Of a stretch of DNA of 55,559 bases, positions 1 to 8,608 are shown one piece after another. Location of the stretch: assembly GCA_017472145.1 (NCBI GenBank), contig JAFUQX010000037.1, positions 1-55,559 on the forward strand, in the 5' to 3' direction. The DNA comes from Ruminococcus sp. (GTDB lineage Bacteria; Bacillota; Clostridia; Oscillospirales; Ruminococcaceae). Numbering within the stretch: position 1 is the stretch's first letter; each line of letters starts with the position of its first letter. The notes beneath the pieces were generated by a model. That model was given only the letters and a program-made list of their open reading frames with translations. It was not told where the DNA came from and ran no database searches. The translations under genes and the position numbers were made by a program.

Positions 1-53
1 ATCTCATCGGACAACTTCAGGGCTTCCTCTTTGAATTCTTTGCTGTAGTTCAT
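1..53 (-). CDS. IS3-family transposase OrfA, N-terminal fragment
   Basis: Only the first 17 codons lie in the window; they read MNYSKEFKEEALKLSDE on the minus strand. This is the usual opening of the helix-turn-helix OrfA protein of IS3-family elements, which binds the element ends and, as an OrfAB frameshift product, carries out transposition. The start ATG at 53-51 has a good GAGGTGGAG ribosome-binding site just upstream. The call rests on a short stretch, so the family is likely but the subgroup is not known. The rest of the element is outside the window to the left. Confidence 0.6.
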   Translation of the reverse strand, partial: MNYSKEFKEEALKLSDE

Positions 54-140
54 GTTCTCCACCTCATCTGATTTGTTTTCTTACTTCTATTCTATCAGAT
101 TTTTGGGTGGCTCGCAACTGTACTTTTATTATAACACTCC
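1..140 (-). mobile_element. Edge of an IS3-family insertion sequence (boundary approximate)
   Basis: The OrfA start at 53 implies that one end of the element lies a short way to its right. The neighbouring ORF (see 95-796) loses its protein-like character at about 100-140, where its minus-strand reading runs into a TATAAT-containing stretch that probably drives the transposase. The other terminal repeat is outside the window, so the exact boundary cannot be fixed. Confidence 0.4.
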
Positions 141-796
141 ACAAAATAGGCAACGTAATCAGAATTGTAGTACTCCCAGCTGTCAGCAGATGCCAGTCCT
201 GCTCCATAATCAACCTGATTATTTCTCACGGAAAAATCACGGTACCAACCATCCACTACATATATACGGCGGCTGGTGTCCGCCATGAATTTCCGGCAGG
301 CTCCGGATTCTGCCCTTAACCGTTCAATATCCTCTCAAAATTCCGGGGATTCAAACCAAGATACTGCATTAAGATTATTGAACATGACTTTTGATGAAGA
401 ATACATAATCTTCATTTCTATCGAATCAAACTGCGGATCAGAGCTAAAAACCCCATATAATGATAGCACAAATCCATTTTTATCCTTTTCTTCGTTAAAT
501 TCGAGAATTTCAAAATTTTTGATCTCTTTGTGCTCTGAGAGCATGATCGTCTTACTCTCATTTGATTTCCACTTATCCAAACTCCCATGATTAATAATAG
601 GACGAAAAAGAACAATTCTTCCGCATCCCGATTGATGGGCCTGATCGAATGGATTATCAGGATGCGCTGACAGCACCTCCATCCATTCCATTTCAAAAAT
701 CAGAGATGAGTCTTTATAAAATAAATTTGCGCATACACAATCATGTAATGATAGGTGTTGTATCGTGTTTTGACTGATATACTTGAAGTTTTCCAT
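95..796 (-). pseudogene. Decayed gene of unknown function: in-frame TGA and IS-truncated 3' end
   Basis: The ATG at 796-794 has a strong GGAGGATCA site and a consensus promoter upstream. The frame runs 153 codons to a TGA at 337-335, then stays open in the same frame to 95. The downstream part still reads as plausible protein, with WYRDFSVRNNQVDYGAG and SWEYYNSDYVAYFVECYN. The junction reads SPEF-stop-EDIERL, so the simplest explanation is a Trp codon TGG changed to TGA. The last dozen codons probably come from the adjoining insertion sequence. I do not recognise the family; acidic, aromatic-rich small proteins of this look often occur as immunity or DUF genes in accessory islands. Alternatively the 153-residue protein is complete and the remainder is a separate remnant. 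Confidence 0.5.
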
Positions 797-841
797 TGAT
801 CCTCCGTAAATTCCGATTTACCGACCTGTTCGGTTTCTCCT

Positions 842-870
842 ATTATACATCCTCTCCCCTAAAAAGTCAA
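842..870 (-). promoter_or_regulatory. Promoter for the 95-796 gene
   Basis: On the minus strand, TTGACT (870-865) and TATAAT (847-842) are separated by 17 bp. It sits about 46 bp before the start codon at 796. Confidence 0.8.
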
Positions 871-912
871 TTTACAAGAAAGCAGTTTTCCTGGAAAGGT
901 TAAGATGGTGAA

Positions 913-941
913 TTGACTTTTTTGAGGCGGAATGGTATAAT
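913..941 (+). promoter_or_regulatory. Promoter upstream of aroA
   Basis: TTGACT (913-918) and TATAAT (936-941) are separated by 17 bp. The -35 region forms an inverted repeat with the divergent promoter at 842-870. The leader to aroA is about 165 nt. It contains a weaker possible second promoter (TTGATG 1047-1052, TTATAC 1069-1074) and a 14-codon open frame from about 988 that cannot be judged. Confidence 0.8.
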
Positions 942-1110
942 GTAGGAAAGCAAAAATCGGGATTTATTCGTTCATATGAAATAGAAATGTTTGATGACAA
1001 TGATGAGTGTGCGATCATGTATTGTCGTTAAATTCTGATTCGTTATTTGATGCACGGAATCGTAAACTTTATACTGTAAATTCCAACTTTAAAAACACAG
1101 GAGGCACATT

Positions 1111-2457
1111 ATGAATAATGAAATCTACGAAGTAAGAGCCCCGAAAAAGATAAACAGAAGCAATCTGATAGAAGTCATCGTTCCCGGCTCTAAGTCCATC
1201 ACCAACAGAGCCTTGCTCCTGGCCGCTATGGCCAGCGGCACCAGTACTCTGAAAGGATGCCTTACCAGCGATGACGCCAGACATTTTCTCACATGCCTGA
1301 AAACGCTTGGTTTTCCCGTAAGCGAAAAACCGGACGGCGGCCTTGGAAGCGACATCACCATTACCGGCTTCGGCGGTGAGATTCCTGAAAAAAAGGCCGA
1401 AATTTATGTTGGCAGTGCCGGAACGGCTGCAAGATTCCTGGTAGCCATGCTGGCCTTTTCCGATGGGGAATATACGGTAAGCTCCTCTGAGCAGATGAAA
1501 AAGCGCCCCATGCAGCCCCTGATCGATGCCCTGAGAAATGCAGGGGCTTCTGTTGAATGTATGGAGGAGGAGGGCCACTTTCCCCTGCACATTATCGGGG
1601 CGAAGGATAAATCGTTGATTCCCAGCCGCTTTACAGTCAACATTGATAAAAGCTCCCAGTTTCTCAGCGCTCTGCTGATCGCGGTAGGAACGCTTGGGAA
1701 AAAGGCGGAAATCTGCGTTGCAGGCTCACACGGACTGAGCTATGTGGATCTCACCGCAGAAATGATGAAATCCTTTGGAATCTCCCCGGAAAAGCAGACC
1801 GCAGACGGACAGGTACAGTATCTGTTTTCCGGTGAAGACCGGTACAACGCCCTTACCTATGACATCGAACCGGATATGTCGGCGGCCGCTTACTTTTATG
1901 CACTGGCTGCGGTTCTTGGAGTAAAGGTATATGTGAAGGGTGTGAGCTGTCACATGCTTCAGGGTGATACGGAATTTCTGCGTGTCCTTGAAAAAATGGG
2001 CTGTCAGGTGCTGGGACTGAATTCAGCAGATGAGAAAATCTGCGTGATCGGCCCGGAAGACGGCAGACTGAAGGGCGGCTTCACAGTGGATATGTCCGCC
2101 TTCTCCGACCAGGCTCTGACGCTGGCGGCGATTGCGCCCTTTGCAGAGGCTCCCATCACCATCACCGGAATCGGACACATCCGTTTGCAGGAATGCGACA
2201 GGATCAAGGCCATCGTAAATAACCTCACGGCCCTGGGCATTCAGACGGACGAAAAACCTGACGCAGTAACCATATACCCCGGCACGCCTGTAGGATGCGA
2301 TATCGAGACCTATGAGGACCATCGGGTGGCCATGTCCTTTGCACTGACCGGCTTGCGCACAGAGGGTGTGCGCATTCTGAATCCCTCCTGCTGCAAAAAG
2401 ACCTTTGCGGAATATTTTCAGGTGCTGGAGAAGGCGCTCGGGGCGCTTGCTGAATAA
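1111..2457 (+). CDS. aroA: 3-phosphoshikimate 1-carboxyvinyltransferase (EPSP synthase)
   Basis: This cytoplasmic enzyme condenses shikimate 3-phosphate with phosphoenolpyruvate in the sixth step of the shikimate pathway to aromatic amino acids. At 448 residues it has the normal family length. Visible motifs are PGSKSITNRALLLAA near residue 25 (substrate-binding Lys and Ser), GSAGTAARFL near residue 102, SSQFLSALL near residue 180 and the C-terminal YEDHRVAMSF. The ATG at 1111 follows CAGGAGGCACATT, an excellent ribosome-binding site. The gene has its own promoter and is followed by a terminator and the next promoter, so it is probably transcribed alone. I cannot judge glyphosate-sensitivity class with confidence. 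Confidence 0.96.
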   Translation: MNNEIYEVRAPKKINRSNLIEVIVPGSKSITNRALLLAAMASGTSTLKGCLTSDDARHFLTCLKTLGFPVSEKPDGGLGSDITITGFGGEIPEKKAEIYVGSAGTAARFLVAMLAFSDGEYTVSSSEQMKKRPMQPLIDALRNAGASVECMEEEGHFPLHIIGAKDKSLIPSRFTVNIDKSSQFLSALLIAVGTLGKKAEICVAGSHGLSYVDLTAEMMKSFGISPEKQTADGQVQYLFSGEDRYNALTYDIEPDMSAAAYFYALAAVLGVKVYVKGVSCHMLQGDTEFLRVLEKMGCQVLGLNSADEKICVIGPEDGRLKGGFTVDMSAFSDQALTLAAIAPFAEAPITITGIGHIRLQECDRIKAIVNNLTALGIQTDEKPDAVTIYPGTPVGCDIETYEDHRVAMSFALTGLRTEGVRILNPSCCKKTFAEYFQVLEKALGALAE

Positions 2458-2470
2458 TCCGAAAAAATAT

Positions 2471-2504
2471 GCCTCCTGAAGCCCTGCGCTCCGGGAGGCT
2501 TTTC
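2471..2504 (+). terminator. Terminator after aroA
   Basis: GCCTCC (2471-2476) pairs with GGAGGC (2494-2499) and is followed by a short TTTT run. Confidence 0.6.
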
Positions 2505-2510
2505 CATACC

Positions 2511-2539
2511 TTGACAAGGCGCTCTTCATCTGGTACAAT
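2511..2539 (+). promoter_or_regulatory. Promoter for the cation diffusion facilitator gene
   Basis: TTGACA (2511-2516) and TACAAT (2534-2539) with a 17-bp spacer, about 30 bp before the gene. Confidence 0.85.
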
Positions 2540-2571
2540 GACTATGGTAAAATAAGCCTATGGAGGAACTT

Positions 2572-3747
2572 ATGCTGACACAATTACTCATCAAAAAATG
2601 CATACGGAATCATGCGGATACAAAGAATATACAGGTACGGAAGGCCTACGGCACACTGAGCAGCATTGTGGGGATCGTCTGCAATGTCCTGCTCTTTCTC
2701 CTGAAATATGCCATGGGTACGCTCTCCGGCTCGATTTCCATCATCTCTGACGCTTTCAACAATCTCTCCGACAGTGCAAGCTGTCTTGTTACTTTATTCG
2801 GCTACAAGCTGGCGGCCAAGCCGGCTGATAAGGATCATCCCTTCGGCCATGGCCGGGTTGAATACCTCACCTCCATGATCATTGCGGTTCTGATCATGCT
2901 CATGGGCTTTGAGCTGCTCCGGGATTCCGCAGAGAAAATCATGCATCCTCAACCCGTGGCCTTCCGGGCTATTGTACTCATCTCCCTGCTCTGCTCTATC
3001 GGGATGAAGCTGTGGATGTCTGTTTTCAACACCCACCTGGGGAAATGTGTAAATTCCTCGGTCATGCTGGCCACGGCTAAGGACAGCCGCAGCGATGTGA
3101 TCGCCACCTCTGTAGCAGCACTGGCACTGATTGCCTCCTGCTTCACCGATCTGCCCATAGATGGCTTTGCCGGAATTCTTGTGTCGCTTTTTATTCTCAA
3201 GGCCGGATTTGAGATCATCCGGGATACGCTGGACGATCTGCTGGGACGTCCGGCCGATGCAGAGACAGTTCATCAGATCGAAGCTCTGGTGAAGGCCCAT
3301 GACAAGATCATCGATATCCACGATCTGATGATCCACAACTACGGCCCGGGGCATATGCTGGGGAGCTGTCATGTAGAGGTACGCAGTGATGAGGACTTCT
3401 GTGCCATTCACGACCTGGTAGATCATATTGAAAAGCGCATCTGGGAGGAAATGCACATCAGCATGACCATCCATATGGACCCTATCGAAACGGATAATGA
3501 GCAGATCAACCGGTGTAAAAATATGATGCTGGGGATCATCCGCGGTCTTGACCCAAGGCTGAGTCTCCACGACTTCCGCATGGTGCCCGGCGAAACCCAC
3601 ACCAATGTGATTTTTGATCTGGTGGTTCCCTTTGAATGTACCTATAAAAATGCGCAGCTCAAGGCCATGATCGACACAGAGCTGCACAGGATTCATCCGA
3701 ACTATTATACAGTCATCACCTTTGACTGTCAGATGGTGGAACGCTGA
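2572..3747 (+). CDS. Cation diffusion facilitator family divalent-metal exporter
   Basis: A membrane antiporter expected to export Zn, Mn, Fe or a similar divalent cation using the proton gradient. The protein shows the CDF membrane region in residues 25-215, with SDAFNNLSDSAS in the second helix (metal-site Asp residues) and the HPFGHGRVEYL loop after it. A cytoplasmic domain of about 170 residues follows and is longer than the usual CDF tail, apparently with two copies of the small ferredoxin-like fold. I chose the ATG at 2572 over the in-frame ATG at 2560, because GGAGG at 2561-2565 is the ribosome-binding site for the later start and the earlier one has none. Its stop lies 1 bp from the convergent neighbour's stop. 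The metal cannot be told from sequence alone. Confidence 0.9.
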   Translation: MLTQLLIKKCIRNHADTKNIQVRKAYGTLSSIVGIVCNVLLFLLKYAMGTLSGSISIISDAFNNLSDSASCLVTLFGYKLAAKPADKDHPFGHGRVEYLTSMIIAVLIMLMGFELLRDSAEKIMHPQPVAFRAIVLISLLCSIGMKLWMSVFNTHLGKCVNSSVMLATAKDSRSDVIATSVAALALIASCFTDLPIDGFAGILVSLFILKAGFEIIRDTLDDLLGRPADAETVHQIEALVKAHDKIIDIHDLMIHNYGPGHMLGSCHVEVRSDEDFCAIHDLVDHIEKRIWEEMHISMTIHMDPIETDNEQINRCKNMMLGIIRGLDPRLSLHDFRMVPGETHTNVIFDLVVPFECTYKNAQLKAMIDTELHRIHPNYYTVITFDCQMVER

Positions 3748-3748
3748 T

Positions 3749-4834
3749 CTACCACTGGCGGAGCAGCGCAATGAGCTGCTCTATGGAGAAGCTCATATCG
3801 GTAAAGAAGGCCTCCTCCAGGATCTCCCGGTTCAGAGCATTGTGCTCCACCTCTTTGGAATAGAGCTGTACCAGCCGCACGCTTGCGGATTCGGGCAGCT
3901 CTTTTTCTTTTTGCATACAAGCCGCCTGCATCCGGCGGAGCATGAGAAAAGCGGTAACCATGAGCTTGATTCTGCCGATGGCATCGAAATCCGCCACTGT
4001 CTGAAGCCAGTACCGGGACAAATAGTAATGCAGCATCCGGCGATATCCTCCGTCAAATCCGGCCATGGCAATCCGAAGCTCCTCCGGAAGAGGCTCATCA
4101 TCCAGCACTTTAGCCGCCTGCAAAAGCGGCTTCCAGTCCTCTGTCAGGATCTCCATCTCCTCAAAGGCTGCGAAAAAGCCCTCTCTTGTACCAGCCTGCA
4201 AGCTCTCTTCCCACGGTTCGGGGATATAATCCGGAACTGTATCCCAATCCTCCTGGTCGATGCAGTCCTGAAGCTGCGCCGCATAGAGCAGGCAGTCAGA
4301 CAGCACATGGGCTATGGAATAAGCCGGATTCCAGACCAGGTCATAGAGATTCTCTCTGGCCTTCCGGAGAAATTTCATCAGATCCGGATCATAGCCGCAT
4401 TCCTCATCGGGGATCTCTGTGATCACGACCTCTTGACCGGGGCAGTATCCGCTCAGAATGAGTCTGGCCGCTTCCGGACAGGACAAAGAAAGATCATACT
4501 CTGCAAATGCACCATAATCCTGTACGGTTCTTGGAAATTCCCGGCAGGTTTTACAGAGATACGACTCCCCGATCTGCCGGTGAATGGCGCATAGTCCTGA
4601 CGTCTCCCAGAAAGGACAGTTGCCTTCCCTCAGCTGAAAAACACGATCTCCATCCTCATCGATACACTGAACCGAGCGGAGGGTCTCCCCGATTTCACCG
4701 GAAACCGTTTCATAGCGGCGTGCGGATTCATCATCCACCACGATCTGCCAGCCTGCACAGCAGCTGTCCTCGCATTTGTCCGCAATACAGCGGAATTCCT
4801 TATAATAATATGGGTAATACTGTTCCTGCTTCAT
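3749..4834 (-). CDS. FliB-like lysine N-methylase family protein
   Basis: The family is named after flagellin lysine N-methylase FliB. The 361-residue protein begins with the characteristic cysteine cluster FRCIADKCEDSCCAGW, followed by CPFW, GLCAIHRQIGESYLCKTCREFPR and LSCPEAARL. These cysteines are thought to bind a metal or Fe-S centre. No flagellar gene is near, and many clostridial members occur in non-motile species, so the substrate is unknown. The start has GGAGAAGCCTC upstream and lies 11 bp after the sirtuin stop, so the two genes are probably one transcript. The stop is almost back to back with the CDF gene. Confidence 0.82.
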   Translation of the reverse strand: MKQEQYYPYYYKEFRCIADKCEDSCCAGWQIVVDDESARRYETVSGEIGETLRSVQCIDEDGDRVFQLREGNCPFWETSGLCAIHRQIGESYLCKTCREFPRTVQDYGAFAEYDLSLSCPEAARLILSGYCPGQEVVITEIPDEECGYDPDLMKFLRKARENLYDLVWNPAYSIAHVLSDCLLYAAQLQDCIDQEDWDTVPDYIPEPWEESLQAGTREGFFAAFEEMEILTEDWKPLLQAAKVLDDEPLPEELRIAMAGFDGGYRRMLHYYLSRYWLQTVADFDAIGRIKLMVTAFLMLRRMQAACMQKEKELPESASVRLVQLYSKEVEHNALNREILEEAFFTDMSFSIEQLIALLRQW

Positions 4835-4845
4835 GAGGCTTCTCC

Positions 4846-5571
4846 TTACACATGAATCTGAGAAAGCACCTGACCGATGGGCTCGCGAAGGCAGAGAGAG
4901 GCCTGCTCGTCCATCTGGGTGGCGTCCCGGTTCAGAATGACCAGATATTTTCCCTGAAAATACCGCACCAGTCCAGCAGCCGGATAAACCGCAAGAGATG
5001 TACCGCCGATGATCATCATATCCGCACGGGCAATGGCTCGCACAGAGCGATCCAGCGTGCGGCTGTCCAGGGATTCCTCATAGAGCACCACATCCGGCTT
5101 CACACGACCGCCGCAGGTGCATACCGGAATATCCGTCTGCCGGAGCATCCACTCCGCATCATACAGCGCACCGCACTTCTGGCAGTAATTTCTGTGCACG
5201 CTTCCGTGAAGCTCCAGCACACAACGGCTTCCGGCCGCAGTATGCAGTCCGTCAATATTCTGAGTAATAACCGCCGAAAGCCGGCCCTTCTGCTCCAGCT
5301 CGGCCAGCTTCTTATGGGCGGCATTGGGTCTGGCCTCCAGACAAAGCATCTTCTCCCGATAGAACCGGAAAAACCAGTCCGGATGTTTTTCATAAAAAGT
5401 ACGGCTCAGGATCGTCTCCGGCGGATAAGGGTATTTCTGATTATACAGCCCGTCCTGACTGCGGAAATCCGGAATTCCGCTTTCTGTCGACACGCCGGCT
5501 CCGCCAAAGAAAACAATATTCTGTGACTGGTCCATCATCTGCTGAAGCTTCTTTACCTTTTCCATATCCAT
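4846..5571 (-). CDS. NAD-dependent protein deacylase, sirtuin family
   Basis: A Sir2-family enzyme that removes acyl groups from protein lysines using NAD. It has the NAD-binding GGAGVSTESGIPDFRS near residue 23, TQNIDGLH near residue 104, the catalytic His in LELHGSVH, and two zinc-binding Cys pairs (CQKCG and CTCGG). The IIGGTSLAVYPAAGL segment completes the Rossmann fold. At 241 residues it is a normal bacterial CobB/SrtN-type protein. It is the first gene of a two-gene unit with the FliB-like methylase and has a clear promoter. The start ATG at 5571 follows GGGGGAATCGATC. Confidence 0.93.
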   Translation of the reverse strand: MDMEKVKKLQQMMDQSQNIVFFGGAGVSTESGIPDFRSQDGLYNQKYPYPPETILSRTFYEKHPDWFFRFYREKMLCLEARPNAAHKKLAELEQKGRLSAVITQNIDGLHTAAGSRCVLELHGSVHRNYCQKCGALYDAEWMLRQTDIPVCTCGGRVKPDVVLYEESLDSRTLDRSVRAIARADMMIIGGTSLAVYPAAGLVRYFQGKYLVILNRDATQMDEQASLCLREPIGQVLSQIHV

Positions 5572-5636
5572 GATCGATTCCCCCTGAATTTTCCATATAT
5601 TTAAAGTTCCGGATGTGCATCCTCTTATTTTTCTTT

Positions 5637-5665
5637 ATTATAGCACATAAGATTGCTTTTTGCAA
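5637..5665 (-). promoter_or_regulatory. Promoter for sirtuin/FliB-like operon
   Basis: Minus strand TTGCAA (5665-5660), 17-bp spacer, TATAAT (5642-5637). It overlaps the T-tract of the preceding terminator. Confidence 0.75.
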
Positions 5666-5700
5666 CAAAAAGCACGATGCAGCCAATGCCGCATCGTGCT
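5666..5700 (-). terminator. Terminator after the lipoprotein gene
   Basis: A perfect 10-bp stem, AGCACGATGC (5700-5691) with GCATCGTGCT (5680-5671), followed on the minus strand by TTTTTG. Confidence 0.85.
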
Positions 5701-5724
5701 TTCTATCTGATTTCAGTCTGATTC

Positions 5725-6462
5725 TTATTCAATACCAGAAACAGTGAAGTCAACCTCAATGCTTGTCCAAGCCTCGATCAGGTTCTTGTCAATGATCTGA
5801 GCAGAGTAGGTTGTGTTGTCTGTTACAGGGCCGTTTGCATCGTGTGCGTCTTCCGGCAGCTCTGTTACCCACTCATTGTAGATGTTTGCACGCATTTCAA
5901 CGCCATCATCAGTAGAGGTGTAGTTCTTAGCAGTCATCGGAATCTCTTCACCGTTTACACGGATGCTTGTGATCTCGATTGCCATGTTCGGATACAGGGT
6001 TACGCCGTCCTTAACCATAACAGACATGAAGGAACAACCAGACGGTGTGTACTCGCCGTTTGCATCACCAGTAACATCAAACAGCATGCCCTTGGAAGCG
6101 CCGTTTACGCTGACTGTGTAGTCGCCGTTGCCTGTGATCGGAACAACACCAGCATCGTATGTCAGCAGATCTGCATTTGTGCCCCAGTACTGAACGTACC
6201 ACTCGCCGTCTACCATAGCCAGGTAAGCGTCACCGGACTCAGCAGCTACAGCTTCCTCAAACTCACCAGTCAGAACCTGCTCACCAGCAACAGAGGACTC
6301 TTCAGCAGCCTCCGTTGCAGCTTCGGTAGCTTCAGTAGCAGCCTCAGTTGTAGCAGCCTCTGTTGTGCTCTCAGAAGCTTCTTCACCGCCGCCGCAAGCA
6401 GTCAGTGTACCGCAAACCATCATAGAAGCCAGCAGAGCGGCCAGAATTCTTTTTGTCTTCAT
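5725..6462 (-). CDS. Secreted lipoprotein with Ala/Thr/Glu linker, function unknown
   Basis: The start is MKTKRILAALLAS at 6462, chosen because GAGGAAG lies just upstream; a longer frame to 6609 has no such site. A lipoprotein signal peptide ends in the lipobox LTAC, so the mature protein should be lipid-anchored on the outer face of the membrane. An about 30-residue linker made mostly of T, E and A follows, then a domain of about 170 residues. The domain has a beta-rich pattern (DYTVSVNGASKGMLFDVTG, IEITSIRVNGEEIPM) that may be a sandwich or carbohydrate-binding-like fold. I do not recognise the family. The gene has its own promoter and terminator. Confidence 0.8.
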   Translation of the reverse strand: MKTKRILAALLASMMVCGTLTACGGGEEASESTTEAATTEAATEATEAATEAAEESSVAGEQVLTGEFEEAVAAESGDAYLAMVDGEWYVQYWGTNADLLTYDAGVVPITGNGDYTVSVNGASKGMLFDVTGDANGEYTPSGCSFMSVMVKDGVTLYPNMAIEITSIRVNGEEIPMTAKNYTSTDDGVEMRANIYNEWVTELPEDAHDANGPVTDNTTYSAQIIDKNLIEAWTSIEVDFTVSGIE

Positions 6463-6531
6463 ATTAACTTCCTCATTTCTTATAAGAATTATCTTGTCTG
6501 ACGATGCACCATCAAACAGTACATCTACTTT

Positions 6532-6560
6532 ATAATACACAATTTTCGCCCAAAGTGCAA
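6532..6560 (-). promoter_or_regulatory. Promoter for the lipoprotein gene
   Basis: Minus strand TTGCAC (6560-6555), 17-bp spacer, TATTAT (6537-6532). Confidence 0.75.
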
Positions 6561-6619
6561 GATGTCTTTTACACAAACTTCGCTCCAATTTTTCGTGCAT
6601 TTTGTGCAAAATGAGGAGT

Positions 6620-8545
6620 TTACCCCTCCATCTCCTCCTCCAGGAGGATCAGCTCCTCCAGAGCATCCTCCATCTGCTGCCGGATCTCATCCATCCGATG
6701 GCATTTTTCCTGCATCAGAGCAAAGTCAGAATACACCTCCTCAGAGGCGATCTCCTCATTGAGCGCATCCAGCTCCTGCTGAAGGGTATCGGTCAGATTC
6801 TCAAGCTCCTTCTTCCGGCTGCGCTGCCTTGCTTCCAGCGCACGCTGCTGCTTGGAGCGATAGGCCGGCTTTTCTCCTCCGGCTTGCTTGGTCTGCGCCA
6901 CGGCCGTCGCCGCAGCCTTTGCTTCCTGGTTACGCTTCTGCTCCGCATCCAGCCAGCTCTGGAAGCCGCCCTGATAGGTTCGGATTCCATCTGCTGTAAT
7001 TTCCAGGATATGGTCAGCTACACGATCCAGCAGATAGCGGTCATGGGAGACAAACAGGAGCGTTCCGCCGAATTCTGCCATGGCCTCCTCAATAACCTCC
7101 TTCATGGAGATGTCCAGATGGTTGGTCGGCTCGTCCAGAATCAGCACATTGCCATGCTCCAGCATCATCACCGCAAAGCATACCTTGGCACGCTCCCCGC
7201 CGCTGAGCACACCCACCGGCTTGAACACATCCTCTCCCACAATGCGCACCTGTCCCAGGAGACTGCGCACCTGCAAATCCGTCCACGTGGGCACACGATC
7301 ATGAATTTCCTGCATAACCGTCTTTTCCGGATGGAGATTGGTGCTTTCCTGCTCGAAGTAGGAACGCTTCACATTGCTTGTCCAGCGGATCTTTCCCTTG
7401 TGGGGAAGCAGACCCTGAAGCACCTTCAGGAGCGTGGACTTGCCAATGCCATTGTCCCCGATGATGCCCCACTTGTCCCCCCGGCGCACCTCGAAGGACA
7501 AGGAGTCCACCAGCGTTTTTTTCTGTGCGCCCTCCCCTACAGAAATGTCAATATCCTGAACAGACAAAAGCTGCTGGGGTGGATCGATCTCATAGGTAAA
7601 CCGGACTCTTGCCTGCTTGGAATAGGTAATGGGCTTGTCGATACGCTCCATCTTCTCCAGCTGCTTCATACGGCTCTGAGCGCTCTTTGCGGTAGATGCA
7701 CGAGTCTGATTCCGGGCTACATAATCCTCCAGCTTGGCAATTTCCTTCTGCTGAAGCTCATACTCCTTCATCTGACGGGCCACCGCCGCTTCCTTAAGCG
7801 CAGTAAAGGTGGTATAATTTCCCTTGTACCGTGTCAGCTTCCCATGTTCGATCTCGCAGATGGAGGTACACAGCCTGTCCAGAAAATACCGGTCGTGGGA
7901 TACGATCAGCAGTGCACCCTTATAATCCTTCAGATACTCCTCCAGCCACATAACCGTTTTAAAGTCCAGATGGTTGGTCGGCTCATCCAGAATCAGCAGG
8001 TTCGGCTCCTCCAGAAGGAGCTTGGCAATGGCCAGTCGAGTCTTTTCACCGCCGCTGAATCCGGAGATGATCCGGCTGTATGTATCCTCCTCAAAGCCCA
8101 TACCGCCCAGCACAGTCTTGATTTTCACATCGATCTGATAGCCCTCGTTGCTCTCGAACCAGGTCTGAAGCCGGTGGTATTCCTCTGCTTCGGCGGTGCT
8201 TCCGGCCTGCATTTTCTCCTCCAGCCGGCGCATTTTCGCCTGAGCCTCCAGCAGCTCATGGAATACACCCCGCATTTCCTCCCAGACCGTGCTTTCTCTG
8301 TCCAGTCCGCTCATCTGCTCCAGATATCCCACAGAGGTCTTGCCGGAATAGGCGATGTCACCGTCTCCCTCCACGAGATGATCCGGGAGGATCTGACCGG
8401 TGATCAGACGGAGAAGGGTGGACTTTCCGCAGCCATTGACGCCGATCAGGCCGATGCGGTCTCTGTCCTCAATGGTCAGATCGATATGCTGCAAAACAGG
8501 ATTTCCATTGTAGATCTTATTCACGTCATTCAGACGGATCAGCAT
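6620..8545 (-). CDS. ABC-F family ATPase (translation-associated)
   Basis: A soluble protein of two ABC ATPase halves without membrane segments. ABC-F proteins bind the ribosomal E site and relieve stalled translation or confer ribosome-targeted antibiotic resistance. Half one has GVNGCGKST (near residue 36), FSGGEKTRLAIAKLL and ILDEPTNHLD. Half two has GDNGIGKST, LSGGERAKVCFAVM and ILDEPTNHLD. A Q- and K-rich linker of about 80 residues lies between the halves, and the last 80 residues form a charged coiled coil as in Uup or YfmR-type members. The 641-residue length fits. GAGAGGGAAAAACT precedes the ATG. I see no antibiotic-resistance-specific feature, so a housekeeping role is more likely. 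Confidence 0.93.
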   Translation of the reverse strand: MLIRLNDVNKIYNGNPVLQHIDLTIEDRDRIGLIGVNGCGKSTLLRLITGQILPDHLVEGDGDIAYSGKTSVGYLEQMSGLDRESTVWEEMRGVFHELLEAQAKMRRLEEKMQAGSTAEAEEYHRLQTWFESNEGYQIDVKIKTVLGGMGFEEDTYSRIISGFSGGEKTRLAIAKLLLEEPNLLILDEPTNHLDFKTVMWLEEYLKDYKGALLIVSHDRYFLDRLCTSICEIEHGKLTRYKGNYTTFTALKEAAVARQMKEYELQQKEIAKLEDYVARNQTRASTAKSAQSRMKQLEKMERIDKPITYSKQARVRFTYEIDPPQQLLSVQDIDISVGEGAQKKTLVDSLSFEVRRGDKWGIIGDNGIGKSTLLKVLQGLLPHKGKIRWTSNVKRSYFEQESTNLHPEKTVMQEIHDRVPTWTDLQVRSLLGQVRIVGEDVFKPVGVLSGGERAKVCFAVMMLEHGNVLILDEPTNHLDISMKEVIEEAMAEFGGTLLFVSHDRYLLDRVADHILEITADGIRTYQGGFQSWLDAEQKRNQEAKAAATAVAQTKQAGGEKPAYRSKQQRALEARQRSRKKELENLTDTLQQELDALNEEIASEEVYSDFALMQEKCHRMDEIRQQMEDALEELILLEEEMEG

Positions 8546-8564
8546 AGTTTTTCCCTCTCTTCAC

Positions 8565-8596
8565 GAAAACAGCCGGCACACGGATGCACCGGCTGT
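8565..8596 (-). terminator. Terminator after the CobW-like gene
   Basis: ACAGCCGGTGCA (8596-8585) pairs with the complementary arm 8580-8569 with a short loop; TTTTC follows on the minus strand. Confidence 0.7.
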
Positions 8597-8608
8597 CTCC
8601 TGGATGTA

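Noticed and set aside
335-337. TGA recoded as selenocysteine or Trp
   Set aside because: TGA is used as a true stop elsewhere in the window (for example at 3745-3747), no SECIS-like hairpin was recognised, and the gene is also truncated by an insertion sequence.
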